Source: Planctomycetes bacterium UBA1662
GTDB taxonomy: Bacteria > Planctomycetota > UBA8108
DNA length: 34,613 nt
Assembly (NCBI GenBank): GCA_002320775.1
Contig: DCKY01000245.1
Coordinates: 13,406 to 48,018, forward strand
Direction: 5' to 3'
Below the pieces are notes generated by a model that had not been told where the DNA came from, did no database searches, and saw nothing but the letters and a program-made list of their open reading frames with translations. The translations under genes and the position numbers were made by a program. Below, one piece after another: positions 8,053 to 17,212 of the stretch (the first letter of the stretch is position 1; every line of letters starts with the position of its first letter).

Positions 8053-9762
8053 TCAGGGCTGGGCAAGAAGCCCATCCTGGACTCCCTTCGCCTCCTCTTC
8101 ACCCTCGACAAGATCGGAATGGCAGGCCGACTTCTCTCCCTTGTGGGCCAGCTTGTGAATTTCCTCAGGCGAAAGAACTCCGCGTTTCTTGAGAATGTCC
8201 TGCTGGTCCTCGCTCAGGGCGCTGGTACGAATAGCCTGTCCCCCCTCGCGCTGAAAACCATCCGCCTTGCCGGAGGCAAACTCGACAATCTCCTTGGAAA
8301 TACGGACAGAACACCAGTCGTGACCACACATGGCGCAGAAGTCGGTATCGACATCGAGGTCTTCATCGTGATAGGCCTTGGCCGTGTCGGGATCGAAGGA
8401 CAACTCGAAGTGCTTCTCCCAATTGAGCGCAGCCCTAGCCTTGGTCAGCTCGTCATCCTGGTCACGCGATCCGGGAATTCCGAGAGCTATGTCGGCAGCA
8501 TGCGCGGCGATCTTATAGGCTACACAGCCCTGCTTGACATCGTCCTTCTTCGGCAGGCCGAGGTGTTCCTTCGGAGTCACATAGCAGAGCATGGAGGCCC
8601 CATGGTAGGCCGCTGCGGTGGCTCCGATGCAGGAGGTGATATGGTCGTAGCCGGGGAATATATCCGTAACCAGCGGCCCCAGCACATAGAAGGGAGCGCC
8701 GTGACACAGCCGACGCTCGAGCTTCATGTTAAATTCGATCTGGTCAAAGGGAACGTGGCCGGGTCCCTCGATCATGACCTGCACTCCCTTGGCCCACGCC
8801 CGCTGGGTCAGTTCGCCCAGGGTTTCGAGTTCGGCCAATTGGGCAGCATCGCTGGCATCGGCGAGACCGCCGGGACGCAGACCGTCGCCAAGGCTGAAGG
8901 AGACATCGTACTCCCGCATGATATCGCAGATGTCTTCAAAGAGGTCGTACATCGGATTCTGCTTGTTGTGAATCAGCATCCACTTAGCCAGCAGACTCCC
9001 GCCGCGTGAGACGATACCTATCAACCGGTCCTTCACCAGAGGCAGGTGTTCCTTGAGCACACCGGCGTGAAGAGTGAAATAGTCCACCCCTTGCTTCGCC
9101 TGGTGTTCTAGATTCTCGAGGATCACATCGTAGGTCAGGTCCTCGAGCTTTCGGTCGATGATCATCGAGTAGATCGGCACCGTACCGATAGGTGTCCTCG
9201 AATTCTTGATAAAGGTCTCGCGGCACACATCGATCTGGCCGCCTGTAGAGAGGTCCATGATGGTGTCGGCGCCCCAGCGCTCGGCCCAATGCAACTTCTC
9301 GAGCTCCTCCTCAGTACCCGAACTGACCGGTGAGGCTCCCATATTGGCGTTGATCTTGGTAGTCGAAGCCCGCCCGATGCACATCGGGTCGAGCTGGTGC
9401 TGGAGATGGACCCGGTTGGCGGGAATGATCATTCGTCCGGCCGCTATCTCGGCCCGGATCTGCTCAGCGGTAAGATGCGTCTCACGCTCCGCGACTCTCT
9501 TCATCTCCGCGGTGATGATTCCCGCGCGCGCGGATTCCAACTGGGTAACGGGCGTGCGGCCCTTATCATTCTCCCAATCGGTAGCCTCGATACCGGAAGG
9601 CTCGGGCATACCAGGCGTATCGGGGGAAGAGAAGGTTCGCTTCCCCCCTATCTCGGGCTTGATCGCGAAAGATCCGGGACTCGTTCCCTCGCGATGGGTT
9701 GACGGGTGACTTCCCATCTCAGGAAGAGACCACTCAGGATTCACGTGAATTCGCTTTACCAC
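8053..9762 (-). CDS. thiC: Phosphomethylpyrimidine synthase ThiC
   Basis: A radical-SAM enzyme converting aminoimidazole ribotide to HMP phosphate, the pyrimidine half of thiamine. The 569-residue product carries the typical ThiC core (MIIPANRVH, IGRASTTKINANMG, TIMDLSTGGQID, SFSLGDGLRPG, MIEGPGHVPFDQI, GPLVTDIFPGYDHIT, PKEHLGLP) and the C-terminal Fe-S motif CAMCGHDWC (Cx2Cx4C, about 476-484). The frame extends to 9801, but GTG 9762 is preceded by AAAGGTGG at 7 nt, giving MVKRIHVNPEW as a plausible N-terminus. A TPP riboswitch about 130 nt upstream should repress it when thiamine pyrophosphate is abundant. No other thiamine gene is nearby. Confidence 0.96.
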   Translation of the reverse strand: MVKRIHVNPEWSLPEMGSHPSTHREGTSPGSFAIKPEIGGKRTFSSPDTPGMPEPSGIEATDWENDKGRTPVTQLESARAGIITAEMKRVAERETHLTAEQIRAEIAAGRMIIPANRVHLQHQLDPMCIGRASTTKINANMGASPVSSGTEEELEKLHWAERWGADTIMDLSTGGQIDVCRETFIKNSRTPIGTVPIYSMIIDRKLEDLTYDVILENLEHQAKQGVDYFTLHAGVLKEHLPLVKDRLIGIVSRGGSLLAKWMLIHNKQNPMYDLFEDICDIMREYDVSFSLGDGLRPGGLADASDAAQLAELETLGELTQRAWAKGVQVMIEGPGHVPFDQIEFNMKLERRLCHGAPFYVLGPLVTDIFPGYDHITSCIGATAAAYHGASMLCYVTPKEHLGLPKKDDVKQGCVAYKIAAHAADIALGIPGSRDQDDELTKARAALNWEKHFELSFDPDTAKAYHDEDLDVDTDFCAMCGHDWCSVRISKEIVEFASGKADGFQREGGQAIRTSALSEDQQDILKKRGVLSPEEIHKLAHKGEKSACHSDLVEGEEEAKGVQDGLLAQP

Positions 9763-9891
9763 TCCAATACCACCTTTCGATCTATTCAGCCGCCGACCCA
9801 CCGAGATACGGGGAGACCGTCGACTTAATTCAGCTCTTCTGCTGTACGGAACATTCCAAGTTCATTCCAATTCACTTCAAAATCCGCTTTT

Positions 9892-9967
9892 CCTACGCCG
9901 GTACAATCCGGATCAGGTTCCGAGGGTCAGTTCTCAGCCTCGCCGGTGAGGCACCCCTAGCGAACAC
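9892..9967 (-). promoter_or_regulatory. TPP riboswitch (THI element) upstream of thiC
   Basis: Read leftward, the conserved THI-box blocks appear in order: GGGGTGCC (9957-9950), CTGAGA (9937-9932), ACCCT, GAACCTGATCCGGAT (the CTGATCCGGAT core at 9916-9906) and the closing TACCGGCGTAG. Order, spacing and position upstream of thiC are all as expected. About 130 nt separate it from the thiC start. I see no obvious U-tract terminator there, so control by masking of the ribosome binding site is likely but unproven. Confidence 0.95.
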
Positions 9968-10035
9968 ACGGAGAGTATCCCTTTGCCCGCATCTCAGCAA
10001 GGGGGGATTTCCGATAATAACGTTCTCTCACCCCA

Positions 10036-11082
10036 TCAATTGTCCGGATGAGGCCGAATGACGACCTTCACTGCCCGGCGAGAGACCATGTCACCCAGGG
10101 CATCCTCGAGCTCTTCAAGAGGACGCTGAGAGGAGAGCAGAAGATCTGTTTCAAGCCTGCCTGAACTCAGCAGTTCGAGCGCGGCCCTGAAATCAGCCGG
10201 CCGATGATGGTAGGCGCCCATCACCGTCAGCTCCTCGTAATGAACACGGTGAGAATCGAGCTCGAGGCGTGTGCCGGGCGCGCAGCCTCCGAAGAGGCTC
10301 ACCCGGCCTCCGGGCCTCGCCGAATCAACGGTGTCAAGCCACCCCTGCGGTACCCCGGTCGCATCGATGGAGAAATCAAATCCTTGCTCTCCCAGGCTCC
10401 TGGCACGAACCCGCTCCGCCTGGGAGACTCCCCTCTCAACCTCCAGGGTGCCGAAGGCGCCCAGACCCCGGGCCAGTTCGAGGCGTGATTCGTTCGGATC
10501 GGCGACGATAACCTCGACTCCCCGCGCCGCCAGCACCGCCGTGAACAGCAGACCGATGGGCCCAGCCCCATAGAGAACACCCCGTTCCGCGGGAAGCGGA
10601 GCCAGCTGGTCAATTCCCCGCAGAACACAAGCCAGGGGTTCACTGAGAGCCGCCTCGGCAAGGCCCAGGTGATCCGGAAGCCGGTAGACGCTCCGCTCGA
10701 CGAAGCGGGCGGGAACAACAAGGTAGCGCGAGAAGGCGCCATTGAGATAGACGAGGTCGGCGCAGAGATTCTCATTGCCGCGCGCGCAGAAATCACAGGA
10801 ACCGCAGGATGCCGAGTTGGAAACAACGACCCTCTCACCCTCCCGCCAGCCCTCGACCCCCTCGCCGGAAGAGACGATGGTTCCGGCCAGCTCGTGGCCG
10901 AACGGCGAGGGAACCTCCAGCATTTTCGGATGTCCTCCGCGCCTGTAGACCTTGACGTCCGTCCCGCAGGTCACCGCCGCCCCTACAGAGATAAGCAGCT
11001 CTTCCGGCCCCGGCTGCGGCACGGGACCTCCGCGAAACTCGATCGATTCAGGCCCGGTCAGCCAGGCGGTCAATTGTTCCAT
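10036..11082 (-). CDS. Zinc-dependent medium-chain alcohol dehydrogenase (MDR) 2
   Basis: 348 residues in the sorbitol/threonine dehydrogenase branch of the MDR superfamily. Visible are the catalytic zinc ligands (CGTD near residue 39; GHE near residue 63), the structural zinc cysteines in CGSCDFCARGNENLC (about 93-107), SEPLACVLRG, and the Rossmann motif GAGPIG. The aspartate in VIVADPNESR at the end of the second Rossmann strand suggests NAD. ATG 11082 has GAAGGGAAG upstream. It begins 13 nt after the end of the paralogous gene 11096-12148 and is last in a leftward run with fadN and fadA. The substrate is unknown; a polyol or secondary alcohol is typical of the group. Confidence 0.9.
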   Translation of the reverse strand: MEQLTAWLTGPESIEFRGGPVPQPGPEELLISVGAAVTCGTDVKVYRRGGHPKMLEVPSPFGHELAGTIVSSGEGVEGWREGERVVVSNSASCGSCDFCARGNENLCADLVYLNGAFSRYLVVPARFVERSVYRLPDHLGLAEAALSEPLACVLRGIDQLAPLPAERGVLYGAGPIGLLFTAVLAARGVEVIVADPNESRLELARGLGAFGTLEVERGVSQAERVRARSLGEQGFDFSIDATGVPQGWLDTVDSARPGGRVSLFGGCAPGTRLELDSHRVHYEELTVMGAYHHRPADFRAALELLSSGRLETDLLLSSQRPLEELEDALGDMVSRRAVKVVIRPHPDN

Positions 11083-11095
11083 TTGAAGCTTCCCT

Positions 11096-12148
11096 TCAGG
11101 GTTCGATGAGTACCTTCAGAGCCCTTCGGTCCCGGACCAGCTCGAGAGCCTGGCCGAAATTCTCCAGGCCAACCCTCGCGCTCACCAGGGCCGCAGGGTC
11201 GAGTGCGCCCGAAAGCATGAGCTCCCAGGCCGCGTCCTGCTCCTTGACTCCGCCGGAATACGAGGCTACGAGGCGGCGCTCTTCCTTGAACAGGCGATCC
11301 AGCTCAAAGCCCGCCTGCTCGCCAGCGCCAGCGTGGGCGAAGAGTACAACGGTTGAGCCTCTCCTGCCAAGCTCCAGGCACGCCAGGAGAGCGCCGGAGC
11401 CGCCGGCGGTGTCGAAGATGGCATCGGCTCCCAATCCGCCTGTCAACTCGGCAACAGCGTTGGAGGCCGTCTCCGGGGCGCGGGAAAAATCTGCTCCAAG
11501 CGACAGCGCCAGCTCCCTGCGGTCTTCCAGCGGCTCGACCACTCCCACCAGGGCATCCGGGAGCGCAGCCTTCAGAACCAGCAGGTGAAGCAGCCCCATG
11601 CTGCCTCCGCCGAGGATAACGGAAGTTCCTCCAGGCTGGAGCCCGGAACGCCAGATGCCTCTCAGGACACAGGCCGCGGGCTCGAGAAAGACCGCCGTGT
11701 CATCACTCAGAGAATCGGGGATAACCCGCATCGCCGAGCTGACGGCGGCCGCGGCCACGATGATTTTTTCACTGAACCCTCCCGGCGAGAGCCGGTTCTC
11801 ACGAAAGTCTTCGCACATCGTCTCGCTGCCAGCCAGGCAATAGGCGCATTCGCCGCAGGGAACATGATGCGCCACCACGACCCGGTCGCCAGGGTTGAAG
11901 CCTTCCACTTCAGCCCCGCACCGCTCAACGATGCCCACCACCTCGTGCCCGAGAACTGTTCCGGGCGGCTGGCTGGCCGCCTCCAGTTTGAAAATATCGG
12001 TACCACAGAGGCCACAGACTCTGAGGGAGACGAGAACCTCTCCCGGACCGGGCTGCCGCGGCGAGCGCCGCTCGATGCCCGTGACGGCGCCGTCGATACA
12101 GGCCAGCGCTCGAAACCCGTCGTCCTTCGGCCTGCCGGCGTCTTCCAT
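11096..12148 (-). CDS. Zinc-dependent medium-chain alcohol dehydrogenase (MDR) 1
   Basis: 350 residues, with the same family layout as its downstream neighbour but clearly diverged from it. The catalytic zinc site is CGLCGTD and GHE, the structural zinc site CGECAYCLAGSETMC, followed by EPAACVLRG and the nucleotide-binding GGGSMG. The frame opens with TTG 12154, but ATG 12148 has GAGG at 7 nt and lies 9 nt after the thiolase stop, so I use it. Close spacing with fadA and with the second dehydrogenase argues for one transcript. The tandem pair may oxidise related alcohols or act in sequence; the substrate is not readable from the sequence. Confidence 0.9.
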   Translation of the reverse strand: MEDAGRPKDDGFRALACIDGAVTGIERRSPRQPGPGEVLVSLRVCGLCGTDIFKLEAASQPPGTVLGHEVVGIVERCGAEVEGFNPGDRVVVAHHVPCGECAYCLAGSETMCEDFRENRLSPGGFSEKIIVAAAAVSSAMRVIPDSLSDDTAVFLEPAACVLRGIWRSGLQPGGTSVILGGGSMGLLHLLVLKAALPDALVGVVEPLEDRRELALSLGADFSRAPETASNAVAELTGGLGADAIFDTAGGSGALLACLELGRRGSTVVLFAHAGAGEQAGFELDRLFKEERRLVASYSGGVKEQDAAWELMLSGALDPAALVSARVGLENFGQALELVRDRRALKVLIEP

Positions 12149-12157
12149 GCTCAAGCC

Positions 12158-13333
12158 TCAAATCCGCTCGAAAACGCCCGCGGCACCCATGCCGCCGCCA
12201 ATACACATCGTCACAAGAGCGTAGCGCGCTTCCCGCCGCTCGAGCTCACCGAGAGCCGTCAAGGTCATGCGCGCGCCGGTGCAACCAAGCGGATGCCCGA
12301 GAGCCACGGCGCCGCCGTTCACGTTAACCTTCTCTATCGGAAGGTCCAGCTCCCTGATCACGCTGAGGGCCTGGACCGCGAAGGCCTCGTTGAGCTCGAT
12401 CACGTCCATATCATCGAGCGTGAGGCCTGCCTGCTCGAGCGCCCGCGGAACAGCCTCGACCGGCCCGATTCCCATGATCTCCGGGGCAACACCCGAGACG
12501 TTGTAGGATCGCAGGACAAGGCGAGGCCGGAGACCGAGCTCCTCGGCCTTTGCGGCGCTCATCACCACCACCGCCGCGGCCCCATCGCTCATCTGCGAGG
12601 CGTTCCCGGCGGTGACGGTTCCCGTGGCGGAAAAAACCGGCCTGAGCTTCGAAAGCCCAGCCAGATCGGTGCCTGGACGGGGGCACTCATCCACCGAAAA
12701 CTCGACCTCGGTCTCCTCCACCGAGCCATTCTCTCCCGGCCTCTTGAGCGAGAATCGATAGGGGACGATCTCTTCGTTGAACCGGCCTTCCTCGAGGGCT
12801 TCCAGGGCCTTTCGATGGCTCTCTACCGAGAATTCATCGGCCTCTTCACGAGAGATTCCGTACTTCCGGGCCAGGTTCTCTGCGGTCAGTCCCATCCCGA
12901 TGTAAACCTCGGGCCAGTCATTGGCGAACCCGGGATTGGCGTAGGTGCGCTGGAACATGGCCACCCGGCTCATGCTCTCGACACCTCCGGCTACAACCAC
13001 GTCCGAATGCCCGCAGCGGATCTGGTCAAAGGCCTGGGAGATCGTCTGGAGGCCAGAAGAACAAAAGCGGTTGATCGTCGCCGCGCTGGTTGTCACCGGG
13101 AGTTCCGCCTTCAGGGTCGCGATCCTGGCGACGTTCATACCCTGCTCCTGCTCGGGAATAGCGCAGCCCAGCAGGACATCTTCAACCTCGGCTGGATTCA
13201 GACCGGCCGCCCTGGTGACGGCCTCCCGGATCACGCAGGCTCCGAGATCATCCGGACGAACTGTGCGAAGGGTGCCCTTTCGCCCCTTGCCCATCGCCGT
13301 TCGCGCTCCGCTGACAATCACCGCGTCCTTCAT
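12158..13333 (-). CDS. fadA: Acetyl-CoA acyltransferase (3-ketoacyl-CoA thiolase)
   Basis: 391 residues, the usual length for degradative thiolases. It cleaves 3-ketoacyl-CoA with CoA to acetyl-CoA and a shortened acyl-CoA, the last step of beta-oxidation. The nucleophilic Cys is in NRFCSSGLQT (about residue 89), the substrate-binding histidine in GGAVALGHPLGCTGAR, and the second active-site Cys in CIGGGMGAAG near the end. GGGGAAAG precedes ATG 13333. It lies 25 nt after fadN, the usual partner of this thiolase type (compare fadN-fadA of Bacillus). The name rests on that partnership; a biosynthetic acetoacetyl-CoA thiolase is less likely. Confidence 0.93.
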   Translation of the reverse strand: MKDAVIVSGARTAMGKGRKGTLRTVRPDDLGACVIREAVTRAAGLNPAEVEDVLLGCAIPEQEQGMNVARIATLKAELPVTTSAATINRFCSSGLQTISQAFDQIRCGHSDVVVAGGVESMSRVAMFQRTYANPGFANDWPEVYIGMGLTAENLARKYGISREEADEFSVESHRKALEALEEGRFNEEIVPYRFSLKRPGENGSVEETEVEFSVDECPRPGTDLAGLSKLRPVFSATGTVTAGNASQMSDGAAAVVVMSAAKAEELGLRPRLVLRSYNVSGVAPEIMGIGPVEAVPRALEQAGLTLDDMDVIELNEAFAVQALSVIRELDLPIEKVNVNGGAVALGHPLGCTGARMTLTALGELERREARYALVTMCIGGGMGAAGVFERI

Positions 13334-13358
13334 TTTGTTCTTTCCCCTGTCACAAGCT

Positions 13359-15722
13359 TCAATTCCTCAACGGCTTTCCTGTCTTGAGCGTATGGGTGAT
13401 CCTGTCGATGGTCTTCTGCTCACCAAGAAGCCCGAGAAAAACCTCTCGCTCGAGGTCGAGGAGGTATCGCTCGGTCACAGGGAATTCCCCGTCGATATTT
13501 CCACCGCAGAGCACGTAGGCGAACCGCCCGGCGAGAAACTCATCGTATTCGCTGATAAACCCTCCGCCGGAATACTGGCTCAGCAGGATCAGCAGCTCGG
13601 CGATGCCGGCCTCTCCCGCAACCTTAACGCTCTCCCTGGGCGCCGGAGGCCGGTACCCCTGCGCCGCCATGGCAAGCACCCGCGTCCTCGCATCGCAAAG
13701 AGCCCGGTCGCGGTTCATGCTGATGCCATCAATCGGTCGAAGGTAGCCCAGTTGCCTGGCCTCCACGGCGCTTCCGGAGGTTTTCGCCATGGCGATGTTC
13801 TCGAAATACCGCATCAGGAACCCGAAGGAATCGACCGGGTACCCCTCGGGCACCGCCTCAACCGCCCGGCAGGCCATCTCACGGGTTCCACCTCCGGCGG
13901 GGATCAGGCCCACTCCCAATTCCACCAGGCCGATATAGGTCTCCGCCGCCGCCTGGATCGCGTCGCAGGCCAGCGGGATCTCGCAGCCGCCCCCGAGGGC
14001 CATTCCCTGCACCACCCCGGCCACGGGAATGGCTGAGTACCTGACCCTCAACACGGTCTCGTGAAAATCACGAATCATCGTGTCGATGGCCTTCCAGTCC
14101 TTTGCTACGGCCGACTCCGCAAGCTCCTTGATGTTGGCGCCCAGGGAGAAGTTCGCTCCCTGGTTACCGATCACGAGTCCCGCATAGCCGTCCCGCTCAG
14201 CCAGGTCGACACCCTCTCTGATCATCTCGAGCGTCTCACCGGAGATCGTGTTCATCTTCGAGTGGAACTCGACGCAGAGAACTCCCTCGCCGATATCCAG
14301 AACGCTCGCGGAAGGATTCGTCCGCAGCGGCTCGCTCCGCATCCGAACATCATCCAGCAGAATGATCCCCGGCCGGTCGTCGATCGTCTTGAGCGTCCCG
14401 CTTGCCGGAACGTAAACCGCGACTCGTCGCTCCGCTCCCTTCCCCCTGGCTGAATAGAAGCTTTCGTTGCCGCTGGAAAGCAACCCGGTGACAAGATCGG
14501 GAACCTCCCGGCCCTCCTTCTCGAGACGCTCAGCGGTGGCCTTGACACCCAGTGAGTCCCAGAGCTCGAAGGGACCCAGCTGCCAGTTGAAACCCCAGCG
14601 CAGCGCCCGGTCGACGCTCAGGATGTCATCGCAGATCTCGGGAATTCTCCTGGCGCTGTAGAGCATGGTCTCCGACAAGAGCTTCCAGAGGTAGGCAGAG
14701 GCCTGGTCTCCACCACCGGTGAGCGCCTGGATCTTCTCCGCAAGCCCCTTCGCCTCCCGCGCCCTGTCAAGCGAGGGAAAGCTGACCTCTTTCGCCTGCC
14801 GGTATTCGAAGGAGTCGAGATCGAGAACAAGAATCTCCTTGCCCTCCTTCCTGTAGAAGCCGCCGCCGCTTTTTCTCCCGAGCTTGCCCTCCTCTACCAT
14901 TCGCTGGAGAAAAGCCGGGGCCTGGAAGAGCTTGCGGCTCTCGTCATCGGGCACCTGGTCATAGACGTTGTTCATCACCATGAGAGCGACATCGATACCA
15001 ACCAGGTCATGCAGCTTGAAGGTAGCCGTCTTCGGTCGACCGATCACAGGCCCAGTGATCGCATCGATCTCCTCGATACTCAGACCCGTCTCCTCCTGGT
15101 AGACGCAGGAGGCGCCCATGCAGAGAACCCCGATCCGATTGGCTATGAAATTCGGAGTGTCCTTGCATTCGACAACGCCCTTGCCCAGACGCTTCTGGGC
15201 GAACTCCCGAACGGCGGAGAAGATCTCCTCGGAGGTGTCCGGCCCCCGAACCAGCTCGAGCAGGTACATATAACGCGGCGGGTTGAAGAAATGGGTTACC
15301 AGGAAGGAGCTGCGAAAATCCTCGTCCAGACCTTCTGTCAGAAGCCCCAGGGAAATACCCGATGTGTTCGATGAGATGATCGATCCCGCACGGCGATGCG
15401 GAGCGATCCGCTCGTAGATGCCGCGCTTGACATCGAGATCCTCGGTAACCGCCTCGATGATCCAGTCACACTCTCCCAGCGCCTCGAGATCATCCTCGAT
15501 ATTACCCGCGCTCAGGAGCGACGAATCCGAAGGGTCCATGAAGGATGGCGGCCGTGATTTGAGAGCTCGGCCAATCGCATCCGATGCGATCCTGGAGCGC
15601 TCTCCCTCGCCCTCGGGAACGATATCCAGCAGCAGGCAGGGAACCCCGGCATTCGCCAGGTGGGTGGCGATCCCACACCCCATCGTGCCGGCGCCGATAA
15701 CCGCGGCCTTTCTGATCAACAT
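13359..15722 (-). CDS. fadN: 3-hydroxyacyl-CoA dehydrogenase/enoyl-CoA hydratase, FadN type
   Basis: 787 residues with dehydrogenase first and hydratase second, the order and length of Bacillus FadN rather than of FadB or FadJ. The N-terminal Rossmann motif is GAGTMGCGIA (about 10-19); the dehydrogenase catalytic region includes LVTHFFNPPRYM and DTPNFIANRIG; the crotonase domain (about 470-680) shows NFSLGANIKEL and the oxyanion-hole VQGMALGGGCE. It performs hydration and NAD-dependent oxidation in beta-oxidation. The frame is open to 15956, but ATG 15722 has AAAAGGTG upstream and starts the typical MLIRKAAVIGAG N-terminus; the longer form would overlap rarA. It lies 19 nt downstream of rarA. 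Confidence 0.93.
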   Translation of the reverse strand: MLIRKAAVIGAGTMGCGIATHLANAGVPCLLLDIVPEGEGERSRIASDAIGRALKSRPPSFMDPSDSSLLSAGNIEDDLEALGECDWIIEAVTEDLDVKRGIYERIAPHRRAGSIISSNTSGISLGLLTEGLDEDFRSSFLVTHFFNPPRYMYLLELVRGPDTSEEIFSAVREFAQKRLGKGVVECKDTPNFIANRIGVLCMGASCVYQEETGLSIEEIDAITGPVIGRPKTATFKLHDLVGIDVALMVMNNVYDQVPDDESRKLFQAPAFLQRMVEEGKLGRKSGGGFYRKEGKEILVLDLDSFEYRQAKEVSFPSLDRAREAKGLAEKIQALTGGGDQASAYLWKLLSETMLYSARRIPEICDDILSVDRALRWGFNWQLGPFELWDSLGVKATAERLEKEGREVPDLVTGLLSSGNESFYSARGKGAERRVAVYVPASGTLKTIDDRPGIILLDDVRMRSEPLRTNPSASVLDIGEGVLCVEFHSKMNTISGETLEMIREGVDLAERDGYAGLVIGNQGANFSLGANIKELAESAVAKDWKAIDTMIRDFHETVLRVRYSAIPVAGVVQGMALGGGCEIPLACDAIQAAAETYIGLVELGVGLIPAGGGTREMACRAVEAVPEGYPVDSFGFLMRYFENIAMAKTSGSAVEARQLGYLRPIDGISMNRDRALCDARTRVLAMAAQGYRPPAPRESVKVAGEAGIAELLILLSQYSGGGFISEYDEFLAGRFAYVLCGGNIDGEFPVTERYLLDLEREVFLGLLGEQKTIDRITHTLKTGKPLRN

Positions 15723-15741
15723 ATTCCACACCTTTTCATCT

Positions 15742-17145
15742 TCAGCTCTTTTCCCCTCGAGGCTCGGCTCCGCCTTTGCCAAGACCCTCTTCCTGTTCCT
15801 TGCGCAGCCACTCGATTCTCTCCGCGACTTTCTTTTCAAAGCCCTGGTCACCCGGCTTGTAGAAGTAATTGCCCTGCAGGCCATTGGGCAGGTATTGCTG
15901 GGCCACCCAATGCTCCCGGAAGGCGTGTGGATATTTGTAGCCCTTGCCGTGTCCAAGGCCCTCCTTGTCGCGGGATGAGTCCTTCAGATGGTTAGGAACC
16001 TCGTCATCTGCTCCGCTGTTGACAGCTGCGACAGCCTCGTAATACGCCATCGTCGAATTGGACTTGGGCGCCGTGGCAAGATGGATACAGGCCTGGGAGA
16101 GGCTGAACTGACACTCCGGGAGGCCGACGAAGCGGGTCGCGTCCGCGGCGTTGTTAGCCACGACCAGTGCCAGCGGGTCCGCCATCCCGACATCTTCGCT
16201 CGCAAAAATCACCATGCGGCGAGCAAGGAAGAGAGGATCTTCGCCGGCGCGAATCATCCGGGCCATCCAGTAGAGGGCCGCATCCGGATCAGAACCGCGC
16301 AGGCTCTTGATGAAGGCGCTGATCATATCGTAGTGAATGTCGCCATCCTTATCGTAGAGCAGCGCCCGCTGCTGGATGGACTCCTCCGCGACAGCGAGGT
16401 CGACCTCGACCACGCCATCCTTTCCGGGCGGTGTCGTCACCAGCGCCAGCTCGAGCGCGTTCAGCGAATTGCGGGCATCTCCGGAGGCCAGCTGAACGAT
16501 GTGATCGAGAGCCTCTGGCGCCACCTCGTGCTGCAACTCGCCGAAACCCCTCTCCTCATCATTGAGCGCCGCCACCAGGATCTCCCGTAGTTCATCGTCG
16601 GCAAGGGAGCGAAGCTCGAAAATTCTCGAGCGGCTCACCAGGGCCTTGATTACCGAAAAATAAGGATTCTCGGTCGTCGCGCCGATGAAGGTGATTGTGC
16701 CGTTCTCCACGTGCGGCAGCAGCGCATCCTGCTGGGCCTTGTTGAAGCGATGCACCTCGTCGACAAAAAGAATGGTTCGCTGAGAATCTTCGAAGCTGTG
16801 TTCCTTCAGCCTCTCCGCAGCCCGGGCGACAACCTCGCGGATATCTTTCACCCCGGCAAGAACCGCATTGATGGTCTCGAACTTAGACCGGGTCGCGTTG
16901 GCGATGACCCTTGCAAGCGTCGTCTTGCCCGTTCCGGGCGGTCCCCAGAAGATAACCGAGGTCACCCTGTCGGCCTCGATCGCCCTCCTGAGCAGCTTGC
17001 CCTCTCCCAGGATATGGGGCTGCCCGATGAACTCGTCCAGGGTGCGGGGACGCATGCGCGCCGCCAACGGCACACGCCCATCCTCAACGAGGCAGGCCGC
17101 ATCCCTATTGAGAGCCGCCTTGGATTCCTTCCCGCTGCGTTTCAT
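15742..17145 (-). CDS. rarA: Replication-associated recombination protein A (RarA/MgsA AAA+ ATPase)
   Basis: A 467-residue clamp-loader-like AAA+ ATPase acting at stalled replication forks. Motifs: LAARMRPRTLDEFIGQ, Walker A GPPGTGKTTL, Walker B ILFVDEVHRFN, sensor 1 GATTENPYF, then SLRGSDPDAALYWMARM and ASEDVGMADP, and the C-terminal NHLKD and GYKYPH signature of the RarA/WRNIP1 family. The frame reaches 17238; I choose ATG 17145 with AGGA about 9 nt upstream, which leaves about 30 residues before the conserved core. The C-terminal tail (KKVAERIEWLRKEQEEGLGK) looks helical. It leads the tightly spaced fad gene run, with no evident functional link to beta-oxidation. Confidence 0.93.
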   Translation of the reverse strand: MKRSGKESKAALNRDAACLVEDGRVPLAARMRPRTLDEFIGQPHILGEGKLLRRAIEADRVTSVIFWGPPGTGKTTLARVIANATRSKFETINAVLAGVKDIREVVARAAERLKEHSFEDSQRTILFVDEVHRFNKAQQDALLPHVENGTITFIGATTENPYFSVIKALVSRSRIFELRSLADDELREILVAALNDEERGFGELQHEVAPEALDHIVQLASGDARNSLNALELALVTTPPGKDGVVEVDLAVAEESIQQRALLYDKDGDIHYDMISAFIKSLRGSDPDAALYWMARMIRAGEDPLFLARRMVIFASEDVGMADPLALVVANNAADATRFVGLPECQFSLSQACIHLATAPKSNSTMAYYEAVAAVNSGADDEVPNHLKDSSRDKEGLGHGKGYKYPHAFREHWVAQQYLPNGLQGNYFYKPGDQGFEKKVAERIEWLRKEQEEGLGKGGAEPRGEKS

Positions 17146-17212
17146 TACCTTGCATCCTAACACCCCGCGCCTACACCCGTCAGGCTTAGTTTTTCCGCGC
17201 CGCCGACGAGCC

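Noticed and set aside
7849..9009. A 386-codon rightward frame antisense to thiC
   Set aside because: It is a shadow of the highly conserved thiC gene, with no ribosome binding site or domain.
10002..10035. A promoter for thiC (TATTAT-like -10 element) between the dehydrogenase stop and the riboswitch
   Set aside because: No -35 hexamer at an acceptable spacing could be found; some promoter is expected there but I cannot place it.
11585..13387. A 600-codon rightward open frame antisense to fadA and a zinc dehydrogenase
   Set aside because: It spans two well-identified genes on the other strand and has no recognisable domain; GC-rich codon bias leaves antisense frames open.
15723..15956. A longer N-terminus for FadN starting at 15956
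   Set aside because: It would overlap rarA by over 200 nt, while ATG 15722 has a good ribosome binding site and the canonical N-terminal Rossmann start.
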